Shown here piece after piece: positions 47,401 to 58,639 of a DNA stretch of 64,000 nucleotides (its first letter is position 1; the number at the start of each line of letters is the position of its first letter). The notes under the pieces were generated by a model, which worked only from the letters and a program-made list of their open reading frames with translations, searched no databases and was not told the DNA's origin. The position numbers were made by a program, and so were the translations under genes. Source of the DNA: Mytilus edulis (Eukaryota > Mollusca > Bivalvia > Mytilida > Mytilidae). Where the stretch lies: positions 82,711,592-82,775,591 of the forward strand of contig NC_092345.1 in the NCBI RefSeq assembly GCF_963676685.1, in the 5' to 3' direction.

Positions 47401-50400
47401 ATTGACTTTGAAACTTTTACATAGTTTACAAGTTAATGTTTGTATTTATATTTGGGAACGACTTATAATTAGTCAATGGTATTTGGTATACAGTTGTATT
47501 AGCATTGGAACATTTCATTTACATGGAGATCGTTTAGCCATATAACTCATTCATGGTTCATTGACTGAATATTTGCATAACTTGTGTAAGATGTTAGAGT
47601 ATTGCTATTTGGATTTCAACATTTTCATAATTAAAATTACAAAAAGGCGAGACATATCTCTGTGATAACAGTTTATTACTGTAAAAAACTGTTCATTAAA
47701 ATATTTCTTAATCTAATTATATCTTCCTGAGAAATCATCTGCCACGAAATTGTGAGCATTTCTAGATAAAAAAAAAAATTTCATGAAAGTTGTGCGTATA
47801 CTAATTGTACATGAGAGAAGAGGACTGGGTCGTAATCTTGGCTATCGAAGATTTACACTGATATACCAACTCTGAACATTATATAAACGTTCCAATTCCT
47901 TTATTTTACACAGTATTAATAGTTATAACTCATTATCTTTTCCTGTATTCTTGTCAAACACCGGTGTGAGGTAGTAGCCATTAACTTACGCTTTGTATTT
48001 GTCACTGAGATGTTTATATAGTGAGTAGAGATAATATGATCCAGTCTTTTTACCGTCCTTTGGGTTGTATGCTAGATTGCCCGGCAGTGTCGAAAAACCA
48101 TAAAGAAAGTCTGTCTCATTTATCAGGGGCTGCAATGTTTTTTGCATCTTATCTGAAATATAAACAGGCTAGTCATATTGCATTGTAAGCAATGGTGTCG
48201 TCATGTTCTTAGAAATGTGGTAAACAAAAATATGCATAGACTGGATGCCAAGTTCTGTGTTACAAGGGGTTTTGAAATATTGTAGGAAACCTTAGAAGAC
48301 AAAAGCTAGCACACAATTAACCATAAACATTTGCACATGAAAACAAAAGGTTAGTTCACTGAGGACTGTCATAATCAGGTATGCTATCAACGGTACGTAC
48401 ATCTTCCTTGGTATAAGACACGTATCGCATGTATTGTCCAGTGACCAAAGCCCGCAATGAGCCTTATTCCAGATGAGAACACAAGGAAATATGTGGAGGA
48501 CTCTTACCACGTAATGATATAATCAGCTTGTGATGGCGACTATAAAACTATCATTTCAATCCTGTCAAGAAGTTCTGCCTAGAAACCCATTGCTTTTGAT
48601 TCTAACCTTTCGTTTTATTGCACAAAAAAGAAAAGTCACACTTTTTGGAAACTGAATTCCTATATGTAATACGTTTTCATTTTCTTTCTTACTTCTTTAT
48701 GGTCAATTATTGTACCCAAATACGACCATTTGAATTAGTGTCGCGCCATTTGGAATAAAAGAATGAGGAAAACTGTGATCATTTTTAGCAGAATTCCTTT
48801 ACTAGGGAATTCATTTATTAAATTTTAAAAGACGAATTATCATTTACATAGAAAAAGAAATGCACAATGCCAGAGTAACAGGTTAATATGGATTTGCTTC
48901 ATATGAATACACATACAGGAATATATCTGAAAGAATTGATGCACAATACGTAAGCATATGTTTAAAGACTCATATCGAATTATCAATTCATTAGTTCAAC
49001 ATATTCAAATAGCTTTACTGTATATGCTATTAATATGCTCCATAAAGTACAGAACAATTATCTCACAAAAATTAGCATGTGTAGTGAAGTACCTTCAGTT
49101 TCTATGTTGCATGCCTGAAACAAAAATATCTTCGGTTTTCCATCTAGATCTGGACATGCATCCACAGTGAATCTTTTTAACTGGGGACCTAACATGAGAT
49201 CATATCCGTCACTGCCGTAAACTTTGTTGGCTGTGCCGTGACTGGAAATAATACAAACAAAACAGTCGAATTTCTTGTGATCAGCTTCTGCCATAGCTTT
49301 CATTTCACGCTCTATCTCCCATTTCTTCAAATTATCCTTCCTAAGTACTTTATAACCAATCGTTGACATAAGCCCCTCTAGTCGTTCTGAAACACACAAA
49401 TACTATTTTGTATGCTGCATATCAACAAAAGTTGTTGGCAAACAAACTGAACATTTAAAAGAGCTTTCTGTCAAATGACGTTCACAAAGTGTGGACTGGT
49501 ATTGTGGTACAAAATATATAAAAATCAGAACCCCATAACTCGAATGCAATTAAAATCAAAATGACGGCATAATATAGTCAACTACATACAATGGCATATG
49601 ACCCTGCAACGAAAAAACCTTTCTGTTTATAGAGGAATGCTGGTGGATTTAAATTGCAAAGATAGGATGGTGCATTTTTATGAATTTTAAAAAACGTAAT
49701 TCTACTTCTACTAAAAATAACCCACACATATTAATGCTTTTCTAACTAACAATTATCAAGATAAATCAAACATAAACTTTGCTGCTACTGACCTGCAGAA
49801 TATTATTATTAGAGCAGCAAAAATGTCACTCAAATTCAAATCTAATAAATATAAAAATAAAACTATTAACAAGAAAAATGGTATGATCAAGATCTTTACA
49901 ATGAAAAGGGAGAATTAAATATTAAAGCTTAGCATATGTCTGAAAATCCATATAATATTAATATTAGAAATAACTATTTTAAACATTATAGAGAATTCAA
50001 AAAGTTAAAAAAATATAAAAGAAGGGAGTTTAATTCAAAATTTGTTAAACAACTTGATAATCTTCTAACTAAGAATACTGTAAAAGAAGACTTATTTAAT
50101 AAATCTTTAAAACCTTCATATAAACTTAATAGATGGTTATCTGGATCAGATGCTAGTATCAAAACAAATTAACATCTGTTTGACCATACCATTCAACCTA
50201 TTACTTTGTATGGCTCAGAGATCTGGGGAATGTTTAAAACCAACTCTGCTTCTTGTAAAAAAGATGCTACAAATGTACTTGAAAAAATATACCAGAATAA
50301 TGTTGCTGATAAAATGAACTTAAAGTTCTGTAAGCATATTTTAGGTTTAAATAATAAAAGTACAAATGTTGCTGTACAATCAGAATTAGGTAGATTTCCT

Positions 50401-53400
50401 ATATATTTTAATATTGTTATATCTATGATAAGCTATCTGCATAGATTGCATCATTGTAACTCAAATTTATTGAAAGAAGCGTTTTTTTATGTAACAAAAA
50501 TATGCATGAAAATAACACTATGACATGGTATTCCTCTGTTAAATTTATTTTACAAAAACTTGAATTGAAAGAAACATATTGTATTGATTATTCAATTAAT
50601 AGATTAAAACAACCTATTATGAAAAAGTTAAAGACATTATTTTTAAAAGCATTGTTCAATGATAAAGATAATGTTACTGGAATGCTAGATATATATTTTT
50701 CTCATAAAAGTAATTTCCAAATGGAAAAATATCTTGATATTCAAATATGTCAATCAAGACAAATATTATGTAAATTTCGCATAAGTGCCATATGCATAAG
50801 TGCGACATAAGAACAAATTCAACCTATAGAAAGGTCACAGAGCTTCATTTTTTAATAAACTGTCCATTGTATAACAAATGTCGGGAATCATTGTTCGCAC
50901 AAGCTTATGACCACAGTCAAAATTTTAATAACTTAGACTCCAAATCAAAATTTATATGGTTAATGACCACTGAAGATAAACATATACATAAAAAAGTTAA
51001 GTATTTTTCTTATCCTGAGTTTTGAATTGAGATCCACAAATTCTGTAAATGGCTAAATCTCTTTTAGTTTATCCATATCTATATTTTAAATTCAAAAATT
51101 AAATTTAAATACACATTTTTCTATCTATGTGTATGCATATTTCATCTATTAATATGTAAATGCTTATATATGCATTAATAAACTGCAGTCAAATCTCTAA
51201 GGTGCTTATCATATTCTTGCAATTATAAAAAAAAATGTAATTATATACAAACATATCTAGTAATTGGTTGCTGTGTGTACATGGGAGAAAAATACCCTTA
51301 AATCTAATCAGTTGGGCTGCATTTTATTTTTATGCAGCTCAAAACACCATATCTGTTTAAAGGGGAATAATCCTTACATATATTGATTGTCTCCCATATT
51401 ACCTTCTGCAATAACTGTTCAGTGTTCTGTTGTGATGTATTTCATTTTATTATTTTATTGTTATAACACAAATCATTGTCATCATTGTATGAAATTTAAA
51501 ACCCACAAGGGTCCATAATTGGATTAATAAAGTATTCTTATTCTTATACTATCCAAAAATTTACATGCAAAGTCAAATAACGATCTTATAAAATTCCAGT
51601 ACAGCTGTTCTATAAGTTATGTCTATTTAATTTGTACTTCAATTTTCTTAGCACATTCAAATGTTTCTATACTTTTTTTATGATATCTTGGACAATAATA
51701 TACTCGTTGGCTTAAGCACATGATCTTAGAATGAATAATTTTGATAGAGATCAACAGTAGATTTCCATGTATGTAATAAGTGTATAGTTGTTTAATTATT
51801 CTTCACGAAAAGCGTAAAAACTTACTTGCATCACCTTCCACACCTGGTCTGTTGGGTAACTTTTTACTGATCGGACAACCCGGAACTTGATAAAATTCAC
51901 TATTGGTTATCAATAAACAGTAACCTAAAATGTTCAAGTTGATAATACTTATTTTTCAATTGGAACCTTCGTAATTTGACATCCATTCTTACAAATATTA
52001 TTGAACACATCATTTTCAGACATTTTTTCAACTGAAACTATTGAAACCGTTTACATTATGCAGTATTTTGAATATTACATTAGAAAACATTATTATCAGG
52101 CAGTGCTTAGACAAATACCATTAGAAAACATCATTATCAGGCAGTGCTTAGACAAATACCATTAGAAAACATTATTATCAGGCAGTGCTTAGACAAATAC
52201 AATTAGAAAACATTATTATCAGGCAGGTCTTAGACAAATACCATTAGAAAACATTATTATCAGGCAGGTCTTAGACAAATACCATTAGAAAACATTATTA
52301 TCAGGCAGGTCTTAGACAAATACCATTAGAAAACATCATTATCAGGCAGGTCTTAGACAAATACCATTAGAAAACATTATTATCAGGCAGGTCTTAGACA
52401 AATACCATTAGAAAACATTATTATCAGGCAGGTCTTAGACAAATACCATTAGAAAACATCATTATCAGGCAGGTCTTAGACAAATACCATTAGAAAACAT
52501 CATTATCAGGCAGGTCTTAGACAAATACCATTAGAAAACATCATTATCAGGCAGGTCTTAGACAAATACCATTAGAAAACATCATTATCAGGCAGGTCTT
52601 AGACAAATACCATTAGAAAACATCATTATCAGGCAGGTCTTAGACAAATACCATTAGAAAACATTATTATCAGGCAGGTCTTAGACAAATACCATTAGAA
52701 AACATCATTATCAGGCAGGTCTTAGACAAATACCATTAGAAAACATCATTATCAGGCAGTGCTTAGACAAATACCATTAGAAAACAACATTATTAGGCAG
52801 GTCTTAGACAAATACCATTAGAAAACATCATTATCAGGCAGTGCTTAGACAAAAAAAAACCATTGAAGTCATCATTATCAGGCAGTGTATTCAAAAATAC
52901 ATTTGAATACATTATTATCAATCAGTTGTATTAAAAATATTTTTTTTCACCATTATTATGAGGCACTGTTTTGACAGATACCGAAGGAACCATCATTATA
53001 TCATCGTCTATATTCTTAAATCCTCTATATGTTCCTATTAATACCGACTTACCAACTGGTTTTACAGTCAGTCTGTACTGAAATCCATCGGTATAGTCTT
53101 GGTATTGTCTAACAGTCATGTCAATCTCTATTCGGGAGAATTGGCCATCTTCCAACGTATTCAACTTCCTGAACAAATCTGACAAAAAACCTAGTGTGGC
53201 GGAATATTTCTGGTCTGTTTTCAGCTGTTCTATCAGACTTAACACACCACGAGCATCTTTCAGTGGCAGCACTGTTGTTCCCAGATGGAGTTCTACGACT
53301 TGTGCAGTTTTTGTTTCCTTTTTCTTGTTTTTACCTTAATATATGAGTTATTCGATTTGACAAAAGGGGTGTCATATAATTATACGTAAAATGTATAACT

Positions 53401-56400
53401 AGCCACATATGGTTACAATAAATGAGTTTTATCGTAATTACAATGTTCTTTTATCCTTTTATCATGGTAATAAAATTTGGAAAATCTTATAAAAATCACT
53501 TATTTCAAATTTGAAAAAAACACATGAATATTTGAAATATTCCATATCACATTTCGAAACTAATTCAAAACAGAATTGAAAGTTTAACAATACGTTCATT
53601 TATAAATAGAATAAGAAATATACTGAAAGTACTTGAAAAGCGTTTTGTGTTCGCAAACCGACAAAGCAGCCAGCAGTGCTGTAGTGGCATAACGTCAATT
53701 TATACTACATGGACATTTCTAAGAATGACAATATGAATTCCTCTACATTTAAGGTCTTGCGCCTCACAAATAGTCAAATATATAGTACAATTGAGAATGG
53801 AAATGGGAACGTACTTAAGCCATTTCAATTGATAAGCCATTTCAATTGATAGTTTATAGTGTGTCTTTCTATGTTGTAGTGTTACACTATTGTTTCATGT
53901 AACTTAAGGATGAAGGTATTAAATAGTCCACTGACTACTATTAAAGAACTTGTATTTTTTTTATTGTTACTGAAACGTATGAAAATGATCGAATTAATGT
54001 TTTATGGAATGTAAAGAATTCTTTAGATGTACTAGATGAAGTACGTGCTTTAATGGTCCCTTTGCGGTTGACAGTTTTGTCTTTTGGATTATCCACATTA
54101 CACTTTTACACAATACCGTCAACTAGAACCTTTCTTGTTTGATTAACCTTATTAATGCAATTGTAATTGCTACAACTCACATTCAGCTTTTTATTATAAA
54201 ATAAAAATATAGCTTTACTAGATATAGTAACTGTGATAAAATTATTACAGCTGTTAGTATTCTCCTTGACATTTCAGTGTACGTTTCGGCAATTTAATTT
54301 ATCAATAGGTTGTAGGTATTCCTATGAGAAGTAGTTGTTCCCTTTCGATAGCAGATTTATACCTGTGTTGTCATTGATCATAGTGCATTTATCTTGCTTA
54401 TATTTTGCTTTAAACAATTAAGAATTTTCTAAATAAACTGTGGAAATTTACCTAAGGTAGCTGACTTTGAAAACAAAATCTACAACGAACAGCAATGATT
54501 GTAAGTTTCTTGATTTAAATATCCACTTCCCGTGTGTTCAACCATTAAACTTACTATACGGTGTTGGTTTTGACTTACTGTTGAAGGACGTAGGGTGACC
54601 TGTATATGTTAATATCATTATCCACTGATATTTGTATCTATGTCAATCCTACAGCATCATATTTTAATAATTAACTTTCAGCCTTCAATGCAATATTCTT
54701 AGATTATTTATTAATCAGAAAGGTAATTTTTCAATATTTTATAGTGCTTTTTGATTTTTAAAATATGAAAAAGAAAGATCGCACTCCAAACATGCATGTG
54801 GACAACACACATTCAAATAAAAGATGAGAAATAAAAATGATCAGACATTTTTTACTAATGTCTAAATATACATATAAACATAATGGAAGCTGGTTTAAAC
54901 GACAAACTTTTTTCAGATTTCAGATTGACAAAATTAGCAGACAACGTTTTGTATACAATAAACACACGATGCACCAATATGCAACATTACAAGTGATACA
55001 CAAATATTTAACAATTCTTGCATAAAAAATGCGCACATTCCACAAGAACAAATATAGCATCAAATTACAAGCTTAAAATTTAAAGAAAAATGTTTTGTTG
55101 TTGATGTAAAGATATACCTTAATTTGTTTGGGATTTATTATCATTTCCAAATCATCTAAATAAAAATAAAACATTGCATCACAGCGAATTGCAGAACAGG
55201 CACATAAACATGGCTGCCCGAGGTCGTTCATTTATTATTATTTAATTTTGTTTCTTATGAAGTCATACCTTTACCAAAAAAATACAAATTATTTTCAAAC
55301 GTCATAGTAATGATGATTTGAGAACTTTATATAACTCCGCTCAATTCGAACTATTTCTTTACGTCCATAAAGAAAATTAGTTGTCTAAAACTACATAGGA
55401 AGAATGGAATAGGTAATTTCTTTCTTCGATCAATTGCAAAAAAACCATCATATGCATTTATTTATTCTCAAAATTTCTGCTTCTCAGAAACTGAATATTT
55501 ACTTCTTTTCAAATTTAATGCCTCTGGGGTCTTTCATCCCTCTTTTTTAAAATATGAGTGATAAATGGGAGACTCTCTTCAAAGCATATTTTTTAATCGA
55601 TGCATTTCAATTGATGGGAAGCAAAGAATATTTGGAGGGATGGTAAAAAAAGACAGCTCATCAACGACACAAAACACATTAATTACAAGAAACCTGGAAT
55701 GTGGATATTATATTGGCAGCAATGTGCAGTAACAACACAGACATCAGGTGGATTCTTTTCAACTACCTAGAATATCTGGACTATGCAGATGATCTGGCCT
55801 TACTGTCACATCTAGAAACACACATCTAGAAACACACATGCAAGACAAAACAGTACAAGTATAATTGGATTGAATATCAACATCAAGAAATCAGAAGTGA
55901 TGCCTCTTAACACATCAAAGCCTTCTGTAATATATTTAAATGGGACACCCCTAAATTGCACTTCATCTTTCACCTACTTGGGCAGCATAGTTACATCTGA
56001 AGGAGGAGCAGACAAGGACATCAGATCTAGAATAGGAAAAGCAAGAACTGCATTTTTAAAACTAAGACACATCTGGACGTCAAGAAACATCAGTAAGAAC
56101 ACCAAAATTATACTTTATAACCGTTGAACAGTTGTGTACTAGCAGTGCTGCTATATGGGTCAGAATGGTGGAGAATGACAGAAAAAGACACCAACAAGCT
56201 CTCGAGTTTTCACAACGGTTGCCTTAGAAAGATCTTAAGGATATTCTGGCCTCGTAAAATAACCAACAAAGACCTCCATGAAACAACAGGTGCTAACAAC
56301 ATGGAGACTCTACTGAAGCAAAAACGATGGAGATGGATTGGCCATGTTCTTAGAAGACCAGCGGAGGACTTGACCAGAGTCGCACTAAGATGGACACCCG

Positions 56401-58376
56401 TGGGGGAAAAGAAAGAAAGTACGCACACAAACAACTTGGAGAAGAACAGTTGAAGCTGAAATGAAAGAACATGGAATCAGCTGGGGCGAAAAAGAAAAGA
56501 AAGCACAGAACAGAGATGATTTGAAAGATCTAGTCCTTGCCCTATGTGCCTCCGGGCATAATAAGGACTAGGTAGGTAGGTGCCATACATGCAAACTAAC
56601 TTTACATTTAGTTTTATTGGAAATCTCAGAAACTTATTCTTACAAGTGTTAAATGTACTAAATAATGTTTGTATAGAGGTCTTTTATTTAAAATGTCTGT
56701 CATTCAAATAGGATGAACACAGAACGACTTAACCTTGGTAAGAAGTAACTATCTAAAATTATAAACGATTTTAAAATTAGTGGAAATACTTCTGAAAATC
56801 CTGCATAAAACCGGCTTCATAGTAAACATTGTTTTCAAAGGCACAAAGTCTATGGTATAGGAGTCTATAATTTTCTAGTTAGTTTCAGTGTTGGTAAGGG
56901 GTAAAGTGATGGCAATATAATCGACAGTCGGGACCAATAGTTTTAAAGAAGAAATATAACTTATTCTCGGTTCAACCATCTAACGTAAACCTAGACTTGA
57001 GTTGATTGGTATTTTTAAAGTGCTTAGATAAAGATACCGTAATACTTATTATGTATATAATTATAAACCATGTGCCCGTCTCTTTATTAAGGTATACCAT
57101 CAACAACAAACAAGTTTCTTGTCATTAACCATACCGAATAGAACGGAATCGTATACTTCCATGAGGAATTCTGATGGAAATAAAGCAAAAAAGATGCTGA
57201 GATGTAATAATATTTATTTATCATTTCATTCAATGATTTAGAATGGTGAACTCAGTGGTCGAGTAAAAAGGCCTTAAGCTTTTTGGCAAATGACCAAAAA
57301 AAAACATCAATCTTTAGCAAAAGGTTTAGATTTTTTTAATCTTTAGAGTTATGTTCGATAGAAATTATAAAAAATGTTCGGAAATCAAGGGGATTCAGAA
57401 AATCTGGAAATCACTTATAAATATCTGCACTTGAAAATCAAATTTGACGTCGATTGTCACAGATCAAGATAAAGTAAACTTCTAAACATTAAATGGACAA
57501 TACTATGAACACCTGTTCGTTAAATTTTGATAAAATTCCTTTGGAAAAATAACGATCTGACATATGAAAAAAAGAATTTATAAATATAATACGTACCAAT
57601 CTGATTGGCAGATGGGTTGGCCAGTTTTTTCCGTCTCTGATCCGTCTTTACATTTACATCCTACATATGTTAGTATTGAATTATAATTTTTCATTTGTAA
57701 TAAAATAAAACATCCGATCAAGTATATGAACATAATGCTTAGTTGTGATTAATTTTGACCTCCCAAATAATACACTTGCATTGTCTTGATATAGCGGTAC
57801 TTTATAATGTAATTATGCTCGTCTTTTTTGTCTCTATAAAGTCTTTATATGCAGATTTGGTATATTTTATAGATAACACTCAAGCTTCGGGTTCGAGGTT
57901 TCTTTTTAGCGAACCAACTATTATCCATTGTATCCATATGAAATGACTGTAAGAAGGCAAATTTTTTTAAAGTCATTCACAAATTGTTTTGTTTGTATGT
58001 ATGCTCGATTGTTTCTGTCAGTTTCGGGTTTAATAAAAATTACTAAGATAACGTTAAACTGTACCAAATGAATATATTCTTTCCTCCATGACGATGTTAA
58101 AAACCAAACAATCAATAAACAAGAACTTTCTAAAAGTTTCATTGCCAATTAGTCAGCTTCTATAATTTTATACATCCAGGAAGATTCATACATGAGCAAC
58201 ACAGCATATCATTAAAATTATAGATTCCATTTCATTTTTTTTATCAAACTATATCATTTAATAATATAAAACCTCCATTGTTTAAAAAGTCAGAAATGTG
58301 CAAGACTTACCTCTCGGGTAGAATCATTTTTCTGTTGCGACGGTTTCATCTTGTTTTTCGAAAGATTAATCCAGGT
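41271..58376 (-). CDS. Caspase-like protease B, complete, seven coding exons, 357 residues
   Basis: Caspase-family cysteine protease or pseudoprotease. Exons: 58376..58311 (ATG at 58349), 57660..57597, 53334..53053, 51924..51826, 49386..49093, 48152..47990 and 41403..41271 (stop TGA). All borders are AG/GT and phases match (0,1,1,1,1,2). In order: a short Lys-rich leader; a ~65-residue helical prodomain shared with caspase A; p20 from YRLTVKPVG with catalytic His211 in IISSHGT and Cys254 in FLFQACN; p10 from NETDFLYGFSTLPG to the C-terminal MFVDCLRGHLFFQ. The p20-p10 linker is short (~17 residues from Cys to ETDFL). Oddities: QACNI replaces the usual QACxG, and the SWR segment that carries the S1-pocket Arg reads LAYN. 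No CARD or DED is visible, but the first exon has a phase-0 acceptor, so an upstream exon could add one. Introns hold a Penelope-like copy, two LINE remnants and a minisatellite. Confidence 0.85.
41437..43119 (-). mobile_element. Penelope-like retroelement, 5'-truncated, intact RT frame (copy 1)
   Basis: The frame is open from ~43119 to the stop at 41747 (ATG-initiated part 43024..41747, 425 codons). RT motifs include PSLYWIPKLHK, FDFSTLYTSIPH, GIPMGTNCAPLLADLF, the catalytic FRYIDDVLSLNN and SASYLDL. This set fits Penelope-like elements rather than LINEs. No GIY-YIG endonuclease follows the RT; any N-terminal part is lost here. The 3' tail 'ggtgctccggaagggtaagc' and beyond is shared with copy 2 at 58640..60870. 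It inserted in the last intron of caspase B, in sense with the gene. A scrap of the same 3' tail ('aaagataccagagggacag') is at ~44665..44695. Confidence 0.85.
43635..43714 (-). tRNA. tRNA-like sequence or tRNA-derived repeat, probably not functional
   Basis: The minus strand has an A-box-like TGGTGTAGTGGTATG and a B-box-like GAGTTCGAATCCC at tRNA spacing. The predicted acceptor stem does not pair well, the T stem has a mismatch and the anticodon cannot be assigned. It could be a pseudo-tRNA or the head of a SINE. Confidence 0.4.
43715..44486. other. No gene seen; repeated 'gtggggcgagttg' words
   Basis: AGTGGGGCGAGTTGGCAG at ~43769 and 'aagtggggcgagttgatatt' at ~43938 are near repeats. The 44130..44200 stretch has inverted words 'gtgtcagtgttagatcatcc'/'ggtgatcttacactgacat', a possible short hairpin. 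Confidence 0.4.
44487..44812. repeat. Inverted repeat with ~95-bp arms around a retroelement scrap
   Basis: The left arm 44487..44582 ('acgtatcaaccgtattatat', 'gacgtatacgcatctgcaga', 'cccgagctttt') is complementary to the right arm ~44712..44812. The spacer includes a fragment of the Penelope-like 3' tail. It is probably a MITE that received, or formed around, that fragment. Confidence 0.65.
44845..45311. mobile_element. MITE with GGTGTCACACCACCAATTA ends
   Basis: The left end GGTGTCACACCACCAATTA and the right end TAATTGGTGGTCTGACACC match at 18 of 19 positions as inverted repeats. It is 467 bp with no transposase. It appears inserted in further 'gtatacg/cgtatc' sequence (44820..44840 and 45312..45345). 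Confidence 0.75.
45312..46690. other. Intron sequence with repeat debris
   Basis: It contains 'gatacgtcgatacggatacg' near 46000, a CACTGAGAATTTAAAA scrap of fold-back 1-type arms near 46270, and an 'aaatactgtcc/aatgtc' word repeat at ~46540..46680. No gene is seen. Confidence 0.4.
46691..47654 (+). mobile_element. Non-autonomous element with ~165-bp tandem units and TGTCTCGCCTT ends
   Basis: TGTCTCGCCTT at the left and AAGGCGAGACA at the right are inverted. About five diverged units of ~165 bp follow each other (starting near 46790, 46950, 47115, 47280 and 47440), each with 'gatatttggtatgcagttgt', 'tggcacatctc' and 'ttgactttgaaact'. A (GGCGAC)n-like patch lies near the left end. It lies in the last intron of caspase B. 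Confidence 0.65.
48153..49092. other. Intron 5 of caspase B, no feature
   Basis: AT-rich, with no reading frame or repeat that I recognise between exons 49386..49093 and 48152..47990. Confidence 0.5.
49093..49386 (-). CDS. Catalytic p20 exon of caspase B
   Basis: The 97 complete codons contain both catalytic residues: His in CIISSHGTANKVYGSDG and Cys in KIFLFQACNIE. Upstream MSTIGYKVLRKDNL matches the conserved caspase helix/strand before the catalytic loop. The acceptor is TTTCAG|AACGAC and the donor GAAG|GTACTT, both phase 1. The residue pair after the catalytic Cys is Asn-Ile rather than x-Gly. Confidence 0.88.
49740..51540 (+). mobile_element. Decayed LINE, C-terminal part of ORF2
   Basis: Four reading frames (49936.., 50206.., 50502.., 50792..) follow each other on the plus strand and together give a LINE post-RT region: ITLYGSEIWGMF, QSELGRFPIYFNIV, CKFRISA and FLINCPLYNKC. 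Frameshifts and a stop break it. The 3' end has 'ggattaataaag' then a TATTCT microsatellite, typical of LINE tails. It lies antisense in the intron between the two p20 exons of caspase B. Related by motif to the LINE at 21075..22710, but clearly diverged. Confidence 0.75.
52078..52860. repeat. 41-bp minisatellite, ~19 copies
   Basis: The unit is CATTAGAAAACATCATTATC plus AGGCAGGTCTTAGACAAATAC, with two main variants (GCAGTGCTTAG and GCAGGTCTTAG). Copies are nearly identical in the centre and diverge at the right edge. It lies in caspase B intron 3, between the prodomain exon and the first p20 exon. Confidence 0.95.
53335..55640. other. Intron 2 of caspase B, no supported exon
   Basis: I checked a candidate 38-nt exon at ~55122..55085 (-), but its length breaks the phase between neighbouring exons. 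A short inverted/direct word 'aagccatttcaattgata' is repeated at ~53816..53850. No other feature is seen. Confidence 0.4.
55640..56580 (+). mobile_element. Truncated LINE remnant (RT palm to 3' end), frameshifted
   Basis: YADDLALLSH (near 55783) is the RT catalytic box. It is followed by FTYLGSIVTSEGGADKDIRS and then, one frame away from 56124, by LYGSEWWRMTEKDTNKLSSF and RWRWIGHVLRRPAEDLTRV. The frame break is near 56127. The 3' end has 'ccttatgtgcctccgggcat'-like sequence and a GGTAGGTAGGT end. It lies antisense in intron 2 of caspase B. This LINE family is different from those at 21 and 50 kb. Confidence 0.8.
56581..57596. other. Intron of caspase B, no feature
   Basis: AT-rich, with no reading frame of note and no repeat recognised. 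Confidence 0.4.
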
Positions 58377-58639
58377 CTGTGTGCAATAACTTACTTAATG
58401 AAAAATGCATAAGTCGCCAAAGAATATAATTAACAAAACGTTTATCGTTGTCATGTTCTGTTTCAAATGTTTGTTTTTGTCTATTTAGCTTATACATAAT
58501 TAACTTGAGAGTTAATTGATAAATAGTATTCCCGTGGATAACACAGACCGATTTTATTTGTACAACTCAATATTGTATGAAATCTTCAAGGCGGGACAAA
58601 TTCGTAGGATATTTGCTTTCAGAAATGCAGTAGTTAATT

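Noticed and set aside
52078..52860. Regular ~41-bp repeats resembling a CRISPR array
   Set aside because: The whole unit repeats with no unique spacers, in an intron of an animal gene; it is a minisatellite.
52951..53052. Continuation of the caspase B prodomain exon to a GTGAAA donor at 52951
   Set aside because: A consensus donor TTG|GTAAGT at 53053 lies at the same residue as the donor of paralogue A and restores the canonical start of p20; the downstream translation does not align.
55085..55122. Extra caspase B exon (minus strand, DDLEMIINPKQIK)
   Set aside because: It has AG and GT borders, but 38 nt breaks the phase 1 to phase 1 junction between 57597 and 53334.
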